Below the pieces are notes generated by a model that saw only the letters and a list, made by a program, of their open reading frames with translations, did no database searches and was not told the origin of the DNA. This document shows, one piece after another, positions 7,554 through 15,437 of a DNA stretch of 64,000 nt (position 1 is the stretch's first letter; each line of letters opens with the position of its first letter). This DNA comes from JAJRZX01 sp964472295 (GTDB lineage Bacteria; Desulfobacterota; GWC2-55-46; JADFVP01): positions 13,761 through 77,760 of the forward strand of contig CAYYJQ010000004.1 of NCBI GenBank assembly GCA_964472295.1, written 5' to 3'. Position numbers and translations under genes: made by a program.

Positions 7554-8911
7554 CAGATATTCTCATAATACTCATATCCTGGGTACTCTCATACCATATC
7601 CGGTTCAGTTCCGGTATCTTCGCTATTGACAAGGGCGTGCCTCCGTTCAGGATGTACTTTGTCATGCTCATACCTATCACGGTCATCTGCGCCCTTGTGC
7701 TCAGAGGCTTTGGTCTCTATACGCCAAAGAGGATGGGCACGCGCATGTCAGAGGTCCTGAGCATCACCAAGGCCTGTGTAACAGCGGCTATCTTCCTCAT
7801 AGCGCTGGCCTTCTTCCTTAAACTTTATGATTTTTCCCGCCTTGTGCTTATTCTCTTTACCGCCATCAACATCATGGCCCTTACAGCGGAAAGAACGCTC
7901 ATAAGGGGCGTCTTCAAATACCTTAGAAAAAAGGGCTACAACTTGAGGCACGCCGTTATAGTAGGGTGCGGGGCGCCTGCGCGGGATCTTCTGAAGAGGT
8001 TCAGAACCCACCCTGAGATAGGTATTAACGTAAAGGGGCTCTTAAGCGCCGAGGGAGGCGTTGCCTCTGGTACCATAGACAATGCCCCTGTAATCGGCTC
8101 TTACAACGAGATAAGGGAGATTATCAAGAAGTATGGTATAGACAAGGTATTCATAGCGCTCTCCTGGGATGAGCACGAAAGGGTTGTTGATACACTGAAA
8201 GATATAGGTGATGAGACCGTGGACATCATGGTGGTCCCTGATATATGCGAGTTCATCACGCTCCGGGGTGGCATAGAGGAATTTGACGGCCTCCCCATTG
8301 TAAATCTCAGAAATACTCCTCTCTTTGGCTGGAACATGATATTAAAGAGGGCCTTTGACCTTGGGTTCTCCCTGGGCCTTATTATCCTTGCTTCTCCCCT
8401 CTTGCTCCTTATCGCCATACTCATAAAAGTAACGTCCAAGGGGCCTGTATTATACGTACAGGAGAGGATGGGGCTGGACGGTGCGACCTTCTCCATGTTA
8501 AAGTTCCGTTCAATGACGACAGAGGCAGAGGACGGAACCGGCCCTGTCTGGGCGAAAAAAGATGATAACAGGCGGACGCCCATTGGCAGGTTTCTCAGAA
8601 AGACGAGCCTTGACGAACTTCCTCAGCTCTTCAATGTCCTAAAGGGAGATATGAGCCTCGTGGGGCCAAGGCCCGAGAGACCCGTCTTTATACACGAGTT
8701 CCGAAGAAAAATCCCCCGTTATATGCTCCGCCACAAGGTCAAGGCCGGCATGACGGGCTGGGCACAGGTCAATGGATGGCGGGGCGACACTGACATTAAA
8801 AAAAGAATAGATTACGACATATACTATATAGAACACTGGTCCTTTATCTTTGACCTCAAGATAGTCTGGCTTACGCTCTGGAAGGGCTTTGTCCACCGTA
8901 ACGCCTATTAA
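7508..8911 (+). CDS. Polyprenyl-phosphate sugar phosphotransferase (WcaJ-type initiating enzyme)
   Basis: Integral membrane enzyme that starts polysaccharide repeat synthesis by moving a sugar phosphate, usually glucose-1-phosphate, from UDP-sugar to undecaprenyl phosphate. The 467 residues hold about four N-terminal membrane segments (residues 10-120), a Rossmann-like soluble domain (VIVGCGAPARDLLKRF, about 150-250), then the catalytic domain with KRAFDLGFSLGLIILASPLL, YVQERMGLDG, KFRSMTT, the Asp-Glu motif KTSLDELPQL and SLVGPRPERP. Starts inside the end of the glycosyltransferase gene. This is the full-length WcaJ/CpsE layout. Substrate specificity is inferred. Confidence 0.92.
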   Translation: MLKKHAQIFENILFLTDILIILISWVLSYHIRFSSGIFAIDKGVPPFRMYFVMLIPITVICALVLRGFGLYTPKRMGTRMSEVLSITKACVTAAIFLIALAFFLKLYDFSRLVLILFTAINIMALTAERTLIRGVFKYLRKKGYNLRHAVIVGCGAPARDLLKRFRTHPEIGINVKGLLSAEGGVASGTIDNAPVIGSYNEIREIIKKYGIDKVFIALSWDEHERVVDTLKDIGDETVDIMVVPDICEFITLRGGIEEFDGLPIVNLRNTPLFGWNMILKRAFDLGFSLGLIILASPLLLLIAILIKVTSKGPVLYVQERMGLDGATFSMLKFRSMTTEAEDGTGPVWAKKDDNRRTPIGRFLRKTSLDELPQLFNVLKGDMSLVGPRPERPVFIHEFRRKIPRYMLRHKVKAGMTGWAQVNGWRGDTDIKKRIDYDIYYIEHWSFIFDLKIVWLTLWKGFVHRNAY

Positions 8912-9085
8912 GCAAGAAGGCGTGTTCTTCCTGTACCGGAAATGATGCGTAGCCCGGTCGGTCAAGGACCATGGTTAATTTCATTTTGTCAAGCTTACGG
9001 AAGATAGGGGCTTTCTTTTCGTTAAAATGTGCGGTATAAAATCAAAGGTTTATTTTAAAACAATAATGCAAGGGGGCGATCAGTA

Positions 9086-10396
9086 GTGAATATTTGTGTG
9101 GTAGGCACCGGATACGTAGGACTTGTGACAGGCACGTGCTTTGCAGACTTTGGTGTCCACGTAACATGCGTGGACAAGGACAAGGACAAGATAGATACTC
9201 TCAACAACGGAAAACTGCCCATATATGAGCCTGGCCTTCAGGAGATGGTCGACAAGAACGTACAGGCAGACAGACTTGTTTTCACCACAAATCTCGAAGA
9301 ATCCATCAGAAACTCCCTTGTTGTCTTTATCGCCGTGGGAACACCTCCAAGAGAAGACGGCTCCGCGGACCTTCAGTACATAAAGGCCGTTGCCGAGACC
9401 ATTGCTGATAACCTCAATGGATACAAGGTCATTGTCACAAAGAGCACCGTGCCCGTTGGCACGGGAACCGTAATAGAGGAGATTATCAGGGAACGTCAGA
9501 AGGGAGAACATAGCTTTGACATAGCCTCGAACCCCGAGTTCCTCCGTGAGGGCTCGGCGGTGGAGGACTTCATGAGGCCCAACCGCGTGGTCATAGGCGC
9601 GCGCCACCAGCAGGCCATAGCCATACTAAAAGACCTCTATTCGCCCCTTTATATCCTCGAAACCCCTATTGTCATCACCAACGTCGAGACGGCCGAGCTC
9701 ATAAAGTACGCGTCAAACGCCTTCCTCGCCACAAAGATCTCCTTCATAAACGAGATGGCCAATATCGCCGAGAGGTGCGGCGCTGATGTCAATATGGTGG
9801 CAAAGGGCATGGGCCTCGACAGGAGAATTGGACCCAAGTTCCTCCACCCGGGGCCTGGCTATGGCGGCTCCTGTTTTCCAAAGGACACCCTCGCTATTAC
9901 CAACATCGCGCGGCAACATGGTTATGTCTGCAAAATAGTCGAGGCCGTTGTAGAGGTCAACCAGCAGCAGAGGGAGATGGTTGTCGCCAAGGTAAGGGCC
10001 GCCCTTGGTGAACTTACGGGCAAGACAATAGGCGTTCTTGGGATTACCTTCAAGCCAAATACCGACGACATAAGGGAATCTCCCGCCGTATATGTCATAG
10101 AGACGCTCCTTGCCGAGGGCGCTCGTGTAAGGGCCTACGACCCCGAGGGCATGGATAACGCAAGGACTGAATTGTCTGGCAGTCTTACCTACTGTGAGGA
10201 CGCCTATGACACCGCTACTGACTGCGACGCCCTTATAATCATGACAGAGTGGAACCAGTTCAGGAAACTTGATCTTCCGAGGCTCAAGGAACTACTCAAG
10301 GCCCCCCTCATGCTTGATATGAGAAATATCTACGACCCCGATGGCATGAAGGCACTTGGTTTCCGCTACATATGCGTGGGCCGGAAGGCGGGCTAA
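9086..10396 (+). CDS. ugd: UDP-glucose 6-dehydrogenase
   Basis: Oxidises UDP-glucose to UDP-glucuronate with two NAD+ in the cytoplasm, supplying acidic sugar for polysaccharide. The 436 residues show the N-terminal NAD motif VVGTGYVGLVTGTCFADFG, the STVPVGTG segment, NPEFLREGSA, the ELIKYASNAFLATK helix and the catalytic GPGYGGSCFPKDT with Cys263 and Asp267. The C-domain has ITFKPNTDDIRESPA. Start is GTG at 9086 with AAGGGGG upstream. It lies 174 nt after the sugar phosphotransferase. A UDP-mannose or UDP-GlcNAc dehydrogenase is a less likely alternative, given the motif set. Confidence 0.95.
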   Translation: MNICVVGTGYVGLVTGTCFADFGVHVTCVDKDKDKIDTLNNGKLPIYEPGLQEMVDKNVQADRLVFTTNLEESIRNSLVVFIAVGTPPREDGSADLQYIKAVAETIADNLNGYKVIVTKSTVPVGTGTVIEEIIRERQKGEHSFDIASNPEFLREGSAVEDFMRPNRVVIGARHQQAIAILKDLYSPLYILETPIVITNVETAELIKYASNAFLATKISFINEMANIAERCGADVNMVAKGMGLDRRIGPKFLHPGPGYGGSCFPKDTLAITNIARQHGYVCKIVEAVVEVNQQQREMVVAKVRAALGELTGKTIGVLGITFKPNTDDIRESPAVYVIETLLAEGARVRAYDPEGMDNARTELSGSLTYCEDAYDTATDCDALIIMTEWNQFRKLDLPRLKELLKAPLMLDMRNIYDPDGMKALGFRYICVGRKAG

Positions 10397-10403
10397 AATT
10401 CTA

Positions 10404-10432
10404 TTGACTCAGAGCCCCTTAAGTTGTAATCT
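10404..10432 (+). promoter_or_regulatory. Sigma-70-type promoter
   Basis: TTGACT (10404-10409), a 17-nt spacer, then TAATCT (10427-10432). It lies just after ugd and 24 nt before the small membrane protein gene at 10457. Confidence 0.6.
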
Positions 10433-10456
10433 TAAACGAGTGAGAGCGGGCTTATT

Positions 10457-10855
10457 ATGCGTCTTGGCCATAACAAGAGTCAAAAGAGTAGCGGCAGGAT
10501 CTCCATCAAGGCCCTTATATGGATACTGGTCCTCTTCTTGCTCATTTACTCGGCCTATAAACTCACGTACCCTTACGTCTCGTACTACATGCTCAAGACA
10601 GACGTTAAGGAAGAACTGAAACTCTCATATATGTACTCCGACGCTACCCTTAAAAAAAGGATAGTAAAAAAGGCCCACGCATGGAGCGTACCCATAACAA
10701 CTGATGACCTTATATTAAGCCGCGACTTTGATAATATAACCGTAAGACTCAGATACTCGAAAACAATTATATTTTTCGGTAGATACAAGAAAAAGTTTGT
10801 ATTCAATATTAAGGCTACCACGCCTGTGAGAGACAGAAACGGCACCTTGCGCTGA
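10457..10855 (+). CDS. Small single-pass membrane protein, resembling DUF4845-type proteins
   Basis: 132 residues: a short basic N-terminus, one hydrophobic helix (ALIWILVLFLLIYSAYKL, about residues 19-36), then a soluble domain of about 95 residues outside the cytoplasm. The layout TYPYVSYYMLKTDVKEEL...KKRIVKKAHAWSVPITTDDL resembles small proteins of the DUF4845 kind, where a one-helix anchor precedes a ferredoxin-like fold. That assignment is from memory of pattern and not certain. It has its own promoter and no partner, lying between ugd and the pyr leader. Function unknown. Confidence 0.75.
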   Translation: MRLGHNKSQKSSGRISIKALIWILVLFLLIYSAYKLTYPYVSYYMLKTDVKEELKLSYMYSDATLKKRIVKKAHAWSVPITTDDLILSRDFDNITVRLRYSKTIIFFGRYKKKFVFNIKATTPVRDRNGTLR

Positions 10856-10904
10856 AGGCCCTGGCGGCCTAAAAAAATACTGAAGTAACAACATATCTTA
10901 AAAA

Positions 10905-11009
10905 CCCTTTAAATTTAATCCTGAGAGATTAAGAAGGGGAGTATCTTGAAGACCGTTAAGACAAAAAATACCTCTGCGCCTCTCCGCCTTCTGGCGGCGG
11001 GGTTTTTTT
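10905..11009 (+). promoter_or_regulatory. PyrR-dependent attenuator leader of the pyr genes
   Basis: A binding-loop hairpin is formed by TTTAATC (10914-10920) and GATTAAG (10927-10933) around CTGAGA. It is extended by CCCTT/AAGGG (10905-10909 and 10934-10938) with an unpaired purine-rich bulge on the 5' side. The loop AATCCTGAGAGATT fits the published PyrR loop consensus ARUCCNGNGAGGYU with one change. It is followed by a terminator, CCTCTCCGCC TTCT GGCGGCGGGG with TTTTTTT (about 10979-11009). AGAAGG in the first hairpin could pair with CCTTCT in the terminator as antiterminator. PyrR itself is the next gene. Confidence 0.8.
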
Positions 11010-11039
11010 ATGCCTCTTTTTTTGACCAGGTGTGATGTC

Positions 11040-11579
11040 ATGAAGACCACCCTTGTAATGGATTCAGAGCAGATGGACCGCGCCGTGTCACGGCTCGCCC
11101 ATGAGATAGTCGAGCAGAATAAAGACCTCAACAACCTTGTGCTCCTCGGCATCCCAACAGGAGGGTATCACCTCGCGCGCCGTCTCGGTGAGAGGATAGG
11201 TGAGATCTCTGGTACGGAAATAGTCACAGGCGCCCTTGACGCCACCATGTACAGGGACGACATTGGCATCAAGAAAGACCAGCCCGCACTAAAGGAAATG
11301 GACATACCCGTCTCCATTGACGATAGGGTGGTCATCATGGTCGATGACGTCCTCTTTACGGGGCGCACCATACGGGCGGCCCTTAACGCGCTCATGGACT
11401 TTGGGAGACCCCTTTGCGTGCGCCTCGCAGTGCTTGTGGACAGGGGCCACAGGGAACTTCCCATAAAAGCCGATTATGTGGGAAAAAACATACCTACATC
11501 AAGAACAGAAGGAGTAAAAGTCCTCCTTGACGAGACAGACAATGAGAACGGCGTATTTGTCTCTACTGAAGAGGGCTGA
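11040..11579 (+). CDS. pyrR: PyrR: pyr operon attenuation protein / uracil phosphoribosyltransferase
   Basis: Bifunctional protein that binds pyr mRNA when UMP is high, promoting termination, and can make UMP from uracil and PRPP. 179 residues with ATG at 11040, which has AGGTG upstream; an in-frame ATG at 11010 lies inside the terminator T-run and is unlikely. The PRPP-binding motif is VIMVDDVLFTGRTIRAALNAL, and the PyrR signatures LVLLGIPTGGYHLARRL, DATMYRDDI and VDRGHRELPIKADYVGKN are present. It follows its own attenuator and heads pyrB-pyrC-carA-carB, so it very probably regulates at least pyrR-pyrB. Confidence 0.96.
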   Translation: MKTTLVMDSEQMDRAVSRLAHEIVEQNKDLNNLVLLGIPTGGYHLARRLGERIGEISGTEIVTGALDATMYRDDIGIKKDQPALKEMDIPVSIDDRVVIMVDDVLFTGRTIRAALNALMDFGRPLCVRLAVLVDRGHRELPIKADYVGKNIPTSRTEGVKVLLDETDNENGVFVSTEEG

Positions 11580-11614
11580 AACCTTCTTGAAAAAGTTTCT
11601 CAGGACTTTAGACA

Positions 11615-12547
11615 ATGCGGCTTGACAGAAAAGACCTTCTCGCCATAGAGGACCTTAGAAGAGAGGAATTGGCCCTTATCCTCGATACCGCCGCTTCCTT
11701 CAAGGAAGTATCTGAAAAAGATATAAAAAAGGTCCCCACCCTTCGCGGAAGGACCATAATTAACCTCTTCTACGAGCCCTCTACGAGAACGCGCACCTCC
11801 TTTGAGATAGCCGCGAAACGCATGAGCAGTGACGCCGTGAATATCTCCGTTGCCGCAAGCTCCGTCACAAAGGGCGAGACCCTATCCGACACGGCCCGTA
11901 ACCTCGAGGCCATGCGCCCTGACTGCATAGTGGTGCGCCACAACTGCGCGGGAACGCCTGCCATGCTCGCAGAGCGTCTCTCATGCTCCGTCGTGAACGC
12001 CGGGGACGGCGCGCACGAACACCCCAGCCAGGCGCTTCTCGACATGTTCACCATAAGAGAAAAAATGGGCCGGTTAAAGGGCCTTAAGGTTGCCATAATA
12101 GGAGACATAACACATTCCCGCGTGGCTCGCTCCAACATACACGGACTTACAAAGATGGGAGCAGAGGTCATGGTGGCGGGCCCGGCCACAATGCTCCCTA
12201 TTGGCATAGAAGACCTCGGCTGCCGGGCAACTACCGACCCTTGTGAGGCCATAAGAGACGCCCACGTGGTAATGATGCTCAGAATACAGTTTGAACGCCT
12301 CGAAGGGCCAACCATCCCCTCGGCGCGCGAATACTCCCGCGTATGGGGACTGGATAAGGAAAAACTCGGCCTCGCCGCCCCTGGAGCGATAGTAATGCAC
12401 CCCGGGCCCATGAACAGGGGAGTGGAAATATCCCCCGAGGTGGCTGACGGGCCAAACTCCCTTATACTTGAACAGGTCACAAACGGCGTGGCAATAAGAA
12501 TGGCTATCTTCTACCTCCTCCTCGGAGCCGTAAGAGAAGAAGAATAG
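11615..12547 (+). CDS. pyrB: Aspartate carbamoyltransferase catalytic subunit
   Basis: Second step of de novo pyrimidine synthesis: carbamoyl phosphate plus aspartate gives carbamoyl aspartate. 310 residues, typical catalytic chain. Carbamoyl phosphate binding is by EPSTRTRTSFE (about 54-64) and GDGAHEHPSQALLDM; the aspartate-domain motif HPGPMNRGVEI is near the C-terminus. It starts 35 nt after pyrR. No regulatory subunit pyrI is present; instead pyrC follows, as in organisms with the PyrB-PyrC type enzyme complex. That complex is inferred from neighbourhood only. Confidence 0.97.
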   Translation: MRLDRKDLLAIEDLRREELALILDTAASFKEVSEKDIKKVPTLRGRTIINLFYEPSTRTRTSFEIAAKRMSSDAVNISVAASSVTKGETLSDTARNLEAMRPDCIVVRHNCAGTPAMLAERLSCSVVNAGDGAHEHPSQALLDMFTIREKMGRLKGLKVAIIGDITHSRVARSNIHGLTKMGAEVMVAGPATMLPIGIEDLGCRATTDPCEAIRDAHVVMMLRIQFERLEGPTIPSAREYSRVWGLDKEKLGLAAPGAIVMHPGPMNRGVEISPEVADGPNSLILEQVTNGVAIRMAIFYLLLGAVREEE

Positions 12548-12587
12548 AAAAAAAGAGGTAAAAGAAAGAAACAGAAGGGAAAGAGTG

Positions 12588-12650
12588 TAGGGTGGGCACT
12601 GCCCACCAGAAGACAGGTAGGTTGGGTAGAGCATAAGCGAAACCCAACAA
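12588..12650. repeat. Intergenic repeat between pyrB and pyrC
   Basis: GGTGGGCA/TGCCCACC (12591-12598 and 12600-12607), then a GTTGGGTAGAGCATAAGCGA module ending in AACCCAAC. It is the same two-module block, in the same order, as at 1673-1739. It lies inside the pyr gene run and ends 12 nt before the pyrC start. Confidence 0.8.
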
Positions 12651-12661
12651 CTATTGAAAAA

Positions 12662-13969
12662 ATGAAAAAACTCATCATAAAGAACGGGCGTCTCATCGAC
12701 CCCTCTTCGGGCATTGACGGCCTCTACAACATATACGTTACCGATGGCCGCGTTGAATCGATAAAGGACACTACGAATGACGAGACAGGCGCCGTGGAGC
12801 AAGGCCCTGATCTCAAGGTCATCGACGCCTCCGGACTCCTCGTTGTTCCGGGCCTCATAGACATTCACGCCCACTTCCGCGAGCCGGGCTTTGAGTACAA
12901 GGAGACCATCTTGACTGGCTCAGAGGCCGCGGCGGCTGGCGGATTTACTACCGTCTTCTCCATGGCGAACACCGACCCCGTGAACGACAACCAGTCTGTT
13001 ACGCGCTATATACTCAAGAAGGCCGAAGACGCCCTCGTAAGGGTCCTGCCCATAGGCGCCGTAAGCATTGGCCAGCAGGGAAAAGTCCTTACAGAGATGA
13101 ACGAATTACGCGACGCCGGCTGCGCGGCCTTCTCTGACGACGGCATTAACATAAATGACCCCGTTCTCATGCGGCGCGCCCTTGAGTACGCCCGGCCCCT
13201 TGGCGTTCCCGTCATCACCCATGCCGAAGACAGGGCCCTTGCCGCGCGCGGCTCCATGAACGAAGGCCCTGTCTCGACACGTCTCGGTCTTACGGGAATA
13301 CCCTCTGCCGCGGAAGAGATAATCGTTGCCCGCGACATAGCCCTCGCTGAACTTACGGGAGGAAGGCTCCATGTGGCCCATGTAAGCACAGCCGGAAGCG
13401 TGGAACTTATTAGGGACGCAAAGAAAAGGGGGATTAAGATAACAGCCGAGGCCACACCTCACCATCTTTTCTTCAGTGACGAGGCCGTGGGTACCTATGA
13501 TACGAACTTCAAGATGAGCCCGCCACTGCGGTCGAAGGAAGACGTTACGGCCCTTAGAGAAGGCCTCAGGGACGGGACCATTGACTGCGTGGCAACAGAC
13601 CATGCCCCCCATTCCTCCATTGAAAAAGACGTTGAGTGGAACTCTGCCGCAAACGGCGTAATAGGCCTTGAGACCGCCTTCAGCGTGCTTTATGAACTTG
13701 TTGAAGAGGGCGTGTTCACCCTTACAGAGATAATAACCGCCCTGACTGTAGGCCCGGCGCGCGTCATGGGACTTGAAGCGGGCTCACTGAAGATAGGGAG
13801 TTCCGCCGATATTGTTGTCATTGACCTTGGTACGAAGTGGACCGTGCGCGAAGACAATATTAGGTCGCGCTCAAAGAATACACCTCTTCTCGGTCGCACC
13901 CTGCGGGGTAGGGTAGTAAAGACAATCCTTGAGGGAAGGGTGGTATTTTCAGATGGGCAGGAAACATAG
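12662..13969 (+). CDS. pyrC: Dihydroorotase, class I
   Basis: Zinc amidohydrolase that cyclises carbamoyl aspartate to dihydroorotate. 435 residues, the class I length. Metal ligands are readable: DIHAHFREPG (His69, His71), FSDDG (Asp159), ITHAED (His187), HVAHVS (His240) and CVATDHAPHS (Asp313). The 114-nt gap to pyrB is filled by repeats, but no terminator with T-run is visible, so co-transcription is still likely. The ATG lies close to the repeat end and has no strong ribosome site. Confidence 0.96.
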   Translation: MKKLIIKNGRLIDPSSGIDGLYNIYVTDGRVESIKDTTNDETGAVEQGPDLKVIDASGLLVVPGLIDIHAHFREPGFEYKETILTGSEAAAAGGFTTVFSMANTDPVNDNQSVTRYILKKAEDALVRVLPIGAVSIGQQGKVLTEMNELRDAGCAAFSDDGININDPVLMRRALEYARPLGVPVITHAEDRALAARGSMNEGPVSTRLGLTGIPSAAEEIIVARDIALAELTGGRLHVAHVSTAGSVELIRDAKKRGIKITAEATPHHLFFSDEAVGTYDTNFKMSPPLRSKEDVTALREGLRDGTIDCVATDHAPHSSIEKDVEWNSAANGVIGLETAFSVLYELVEEGVFTLTEIITALTVGPARVMGLEAGSLKIGSSADIVVIDLGTKWTVREDNIRSRSKNTPLLGRTLRGRVVKTILEGRVVFSDGQET

Positions 13970-14053
13970 CGAGATGTTTATAATATAATGGCGGTTCTAA
14001 GCCAGTTAATATAATATATGGTTTTTATTAAATAATAGTATGGGAGTTTTGCG

Positions 14054-15196
14054 TTGAACAAGGCCATGCTCGCCCTTGCTGACGGCACTGTCTTCGAGGG
14101 TTTTTCCTTTGGCGCCAGAGGTACTGCCGTAGGTGAGGTGTGCTTTAATACCTCCATGGCCGGATACCAGGAGGTCCTCACAGACCCCTCGTACTGCGGC
14201 CAGATAGTGACCATGACATACCCGCACCAGGGCAACTACGGAATCAATGATATTGATATTGAGTCCTGGCGTCCCTGGGTCGAGGGGTTTATTGTCCGCG
14301 ACCCCTGCAGAGCGCCAAGCAGCTGGCGGAGCGAAGAGACCCTCTCAACATACATGGAGCGTCACTCCATTGTTGGCATACACGGCATTGATACGCGCGC
14401 CCTTACGCGGATTATACGGAAGAGCGGAGCAATGATGGCCGTAATATCCACAGAGGGGACGGCCGGTGAACTAGTGGATATGGCCTGCACTGCCCCCGGC
14501 CTTACGGGCAGGGACCTTGCCGCCTGTGTCAGCCCCGAGCATTCTTACTCGTGGCACGAGGGGCTCTGGAAGATAAGAGACCCCTTTAACGCCGGCATAC
14601 AGCCCGTAAGAGAGAAGAAGTTCCGCGTAGTGGCCTATGACCTTGGCATGAAGCGTAATATCCTGCGTATTCTCCATGACCTGGGGTGCATGGTCACCGT
14701 GGTGCCTGCGTGTACAGGGGCGGACGAGGTCCTCTCCATGAAGCCAGACGGCGTCTTTCTTTCCAACGGACCAGGGGACCCGGCGGCTGTCTCATACGCA
14801 ATAGATGCCGTGCGGGAACTCGTTGACTCGGGCCTACCTATCTTCGGCATATGCCTTGGCCACCAGATTCTTGCCCTTGCCCTTGGCGCGCGTACCTTTA
14901 AACTGAAGTTCGGCCACAGAGGGAGTAACCAGCCCGTAAAAGACCTCTCCACTGGAAAGGTTGAGATAACGTCGCAGAACCACGGATTCGCCGTTGACCT
15001 TGAGAGCATCAAAGGAGACGTGGAACTCACGCATGTCAACCTCAACGATAACACGGTTGAGGGCATACGCCTAAAGGGAAGGCCCGTCTTCTCAGTTCAG
15101 TACCACCCCGAGGCAAGCCCCGGCCCGCACGACTCAAGATACCTCTTTGCAAGGTTCACGGACGAGATGGAGAAAAAAAGAATAAGAAATTCTTAA
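14054..15196 (+). CDS. carA: Carbamoyl-phosphate synthase small (glutaminase) chain
   Basis: Releases ammonia from glutamine for CarB. 380 residues: N-terminal CPSase_sm domain (FNTSMAGYQEVLTDPSY) and C-terminal class I glutamine amidotransferase with nucleophile Cys267 in FGICLGHQ and the His351/Glu353 pair in YHPEASPGPHD. I take TTG at 14054 as start, with GGGAG 8 nt upstream; the next Met is three codons in (14066). It follows pyrC by 84 nt. Confidence 0.96.
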   Translation: MNKAMLALADGTVFEGFSFGARGTAVGEVCFNTSMAGYQEVLTDPSYCGQIVTMTYPHQGNYGINDIDIESWRPWVEGFIVRDPCRAPSSWRSEETLSTYMERHSIVGIHGIDTRALTRIIRKSGAMMAVISTEGTAGELVDMACTAPGLTGRDLAACVSPEHSYSWHEGLWKIRDPFNAGIQPVREKKFRVVAYDLGMKRNILRILHDLGCMVTVVPACTGADEVLSMKPDGVFLSNGPGDPAAVSYAIDAVRELVDSGLPIFGICLGHQILALALGARTFKLKFGHRGSNQPVKDLSTGKVEITSQNHGFAVDLESIKGDVELTHVNLNDNTVEGIRLKGRPVFSVQYHPEASPGPHDSRYLFARFTDEMEKKRIRNS

Positions 15197-15204
15197 GGTT
15201 ATTT

Positions 15205-15396
15205 TTCAACTTTCTTTTAGAAAAAAGAAAGTTGAGCAAAGAAAACCAGTGCCCTGCCGCGCTTTGCGCGGCAGGGCGCGTAACATGCCATCTCCTTTTT
15301 TCCAGCGGCCAAAGGCCGCTGGTATTAATTTTCTTTGTCTTACTTTCTTTTTTAAAAGAAAGTAAGGAAATCTTTTTTGGCGGGCAAAGCCCGCCC
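15205..15396. repeat. Symmetric composite repeat element between carA and carB
   Basis: Five hairpins are stacked in 190 bp: CAACTTTCTTTT/AAAAGAAAGTTG (15207-15218, 15223-15234); GCCCTGCCGCGC/GCGCGGCAGGGC (15251-15262, 15266-15277); CCAGCGGCC/GGCCGCTGG (15302-15310, 15314-15322); CTTACTTTCTTTT/AAAAGAAAGTAAG (15339-15351, 15354-15366); GGCGGGC/GCCCGCC (15379-15385, 15389-15395). The linker GCAAAGAAAACCAGT (15236-15250) recurs inverted as GGTATTAATTTTCTTTG (15321-15337), so the block is a near mirror image about its centre. Confidence 0.85.
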
Positions 15397-15437
15397 CATT
15401 AAACTATCTTTTATATTCTTCTTAAAGGGGTTTTATC

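Noticed and set aside
12074..12874. Minus-strand open frame of 266 codons across pyrB, repeat and pyrC
   Set aside because: It spans two real genes on the other strand and an intergenic repeat.
15205..15396. CRISPR array
   Set aside because: The repeats are palindromic modules of differing sequence and spacing, with no constant direct repeat and unique spacer pattern, and no cas genes are present.
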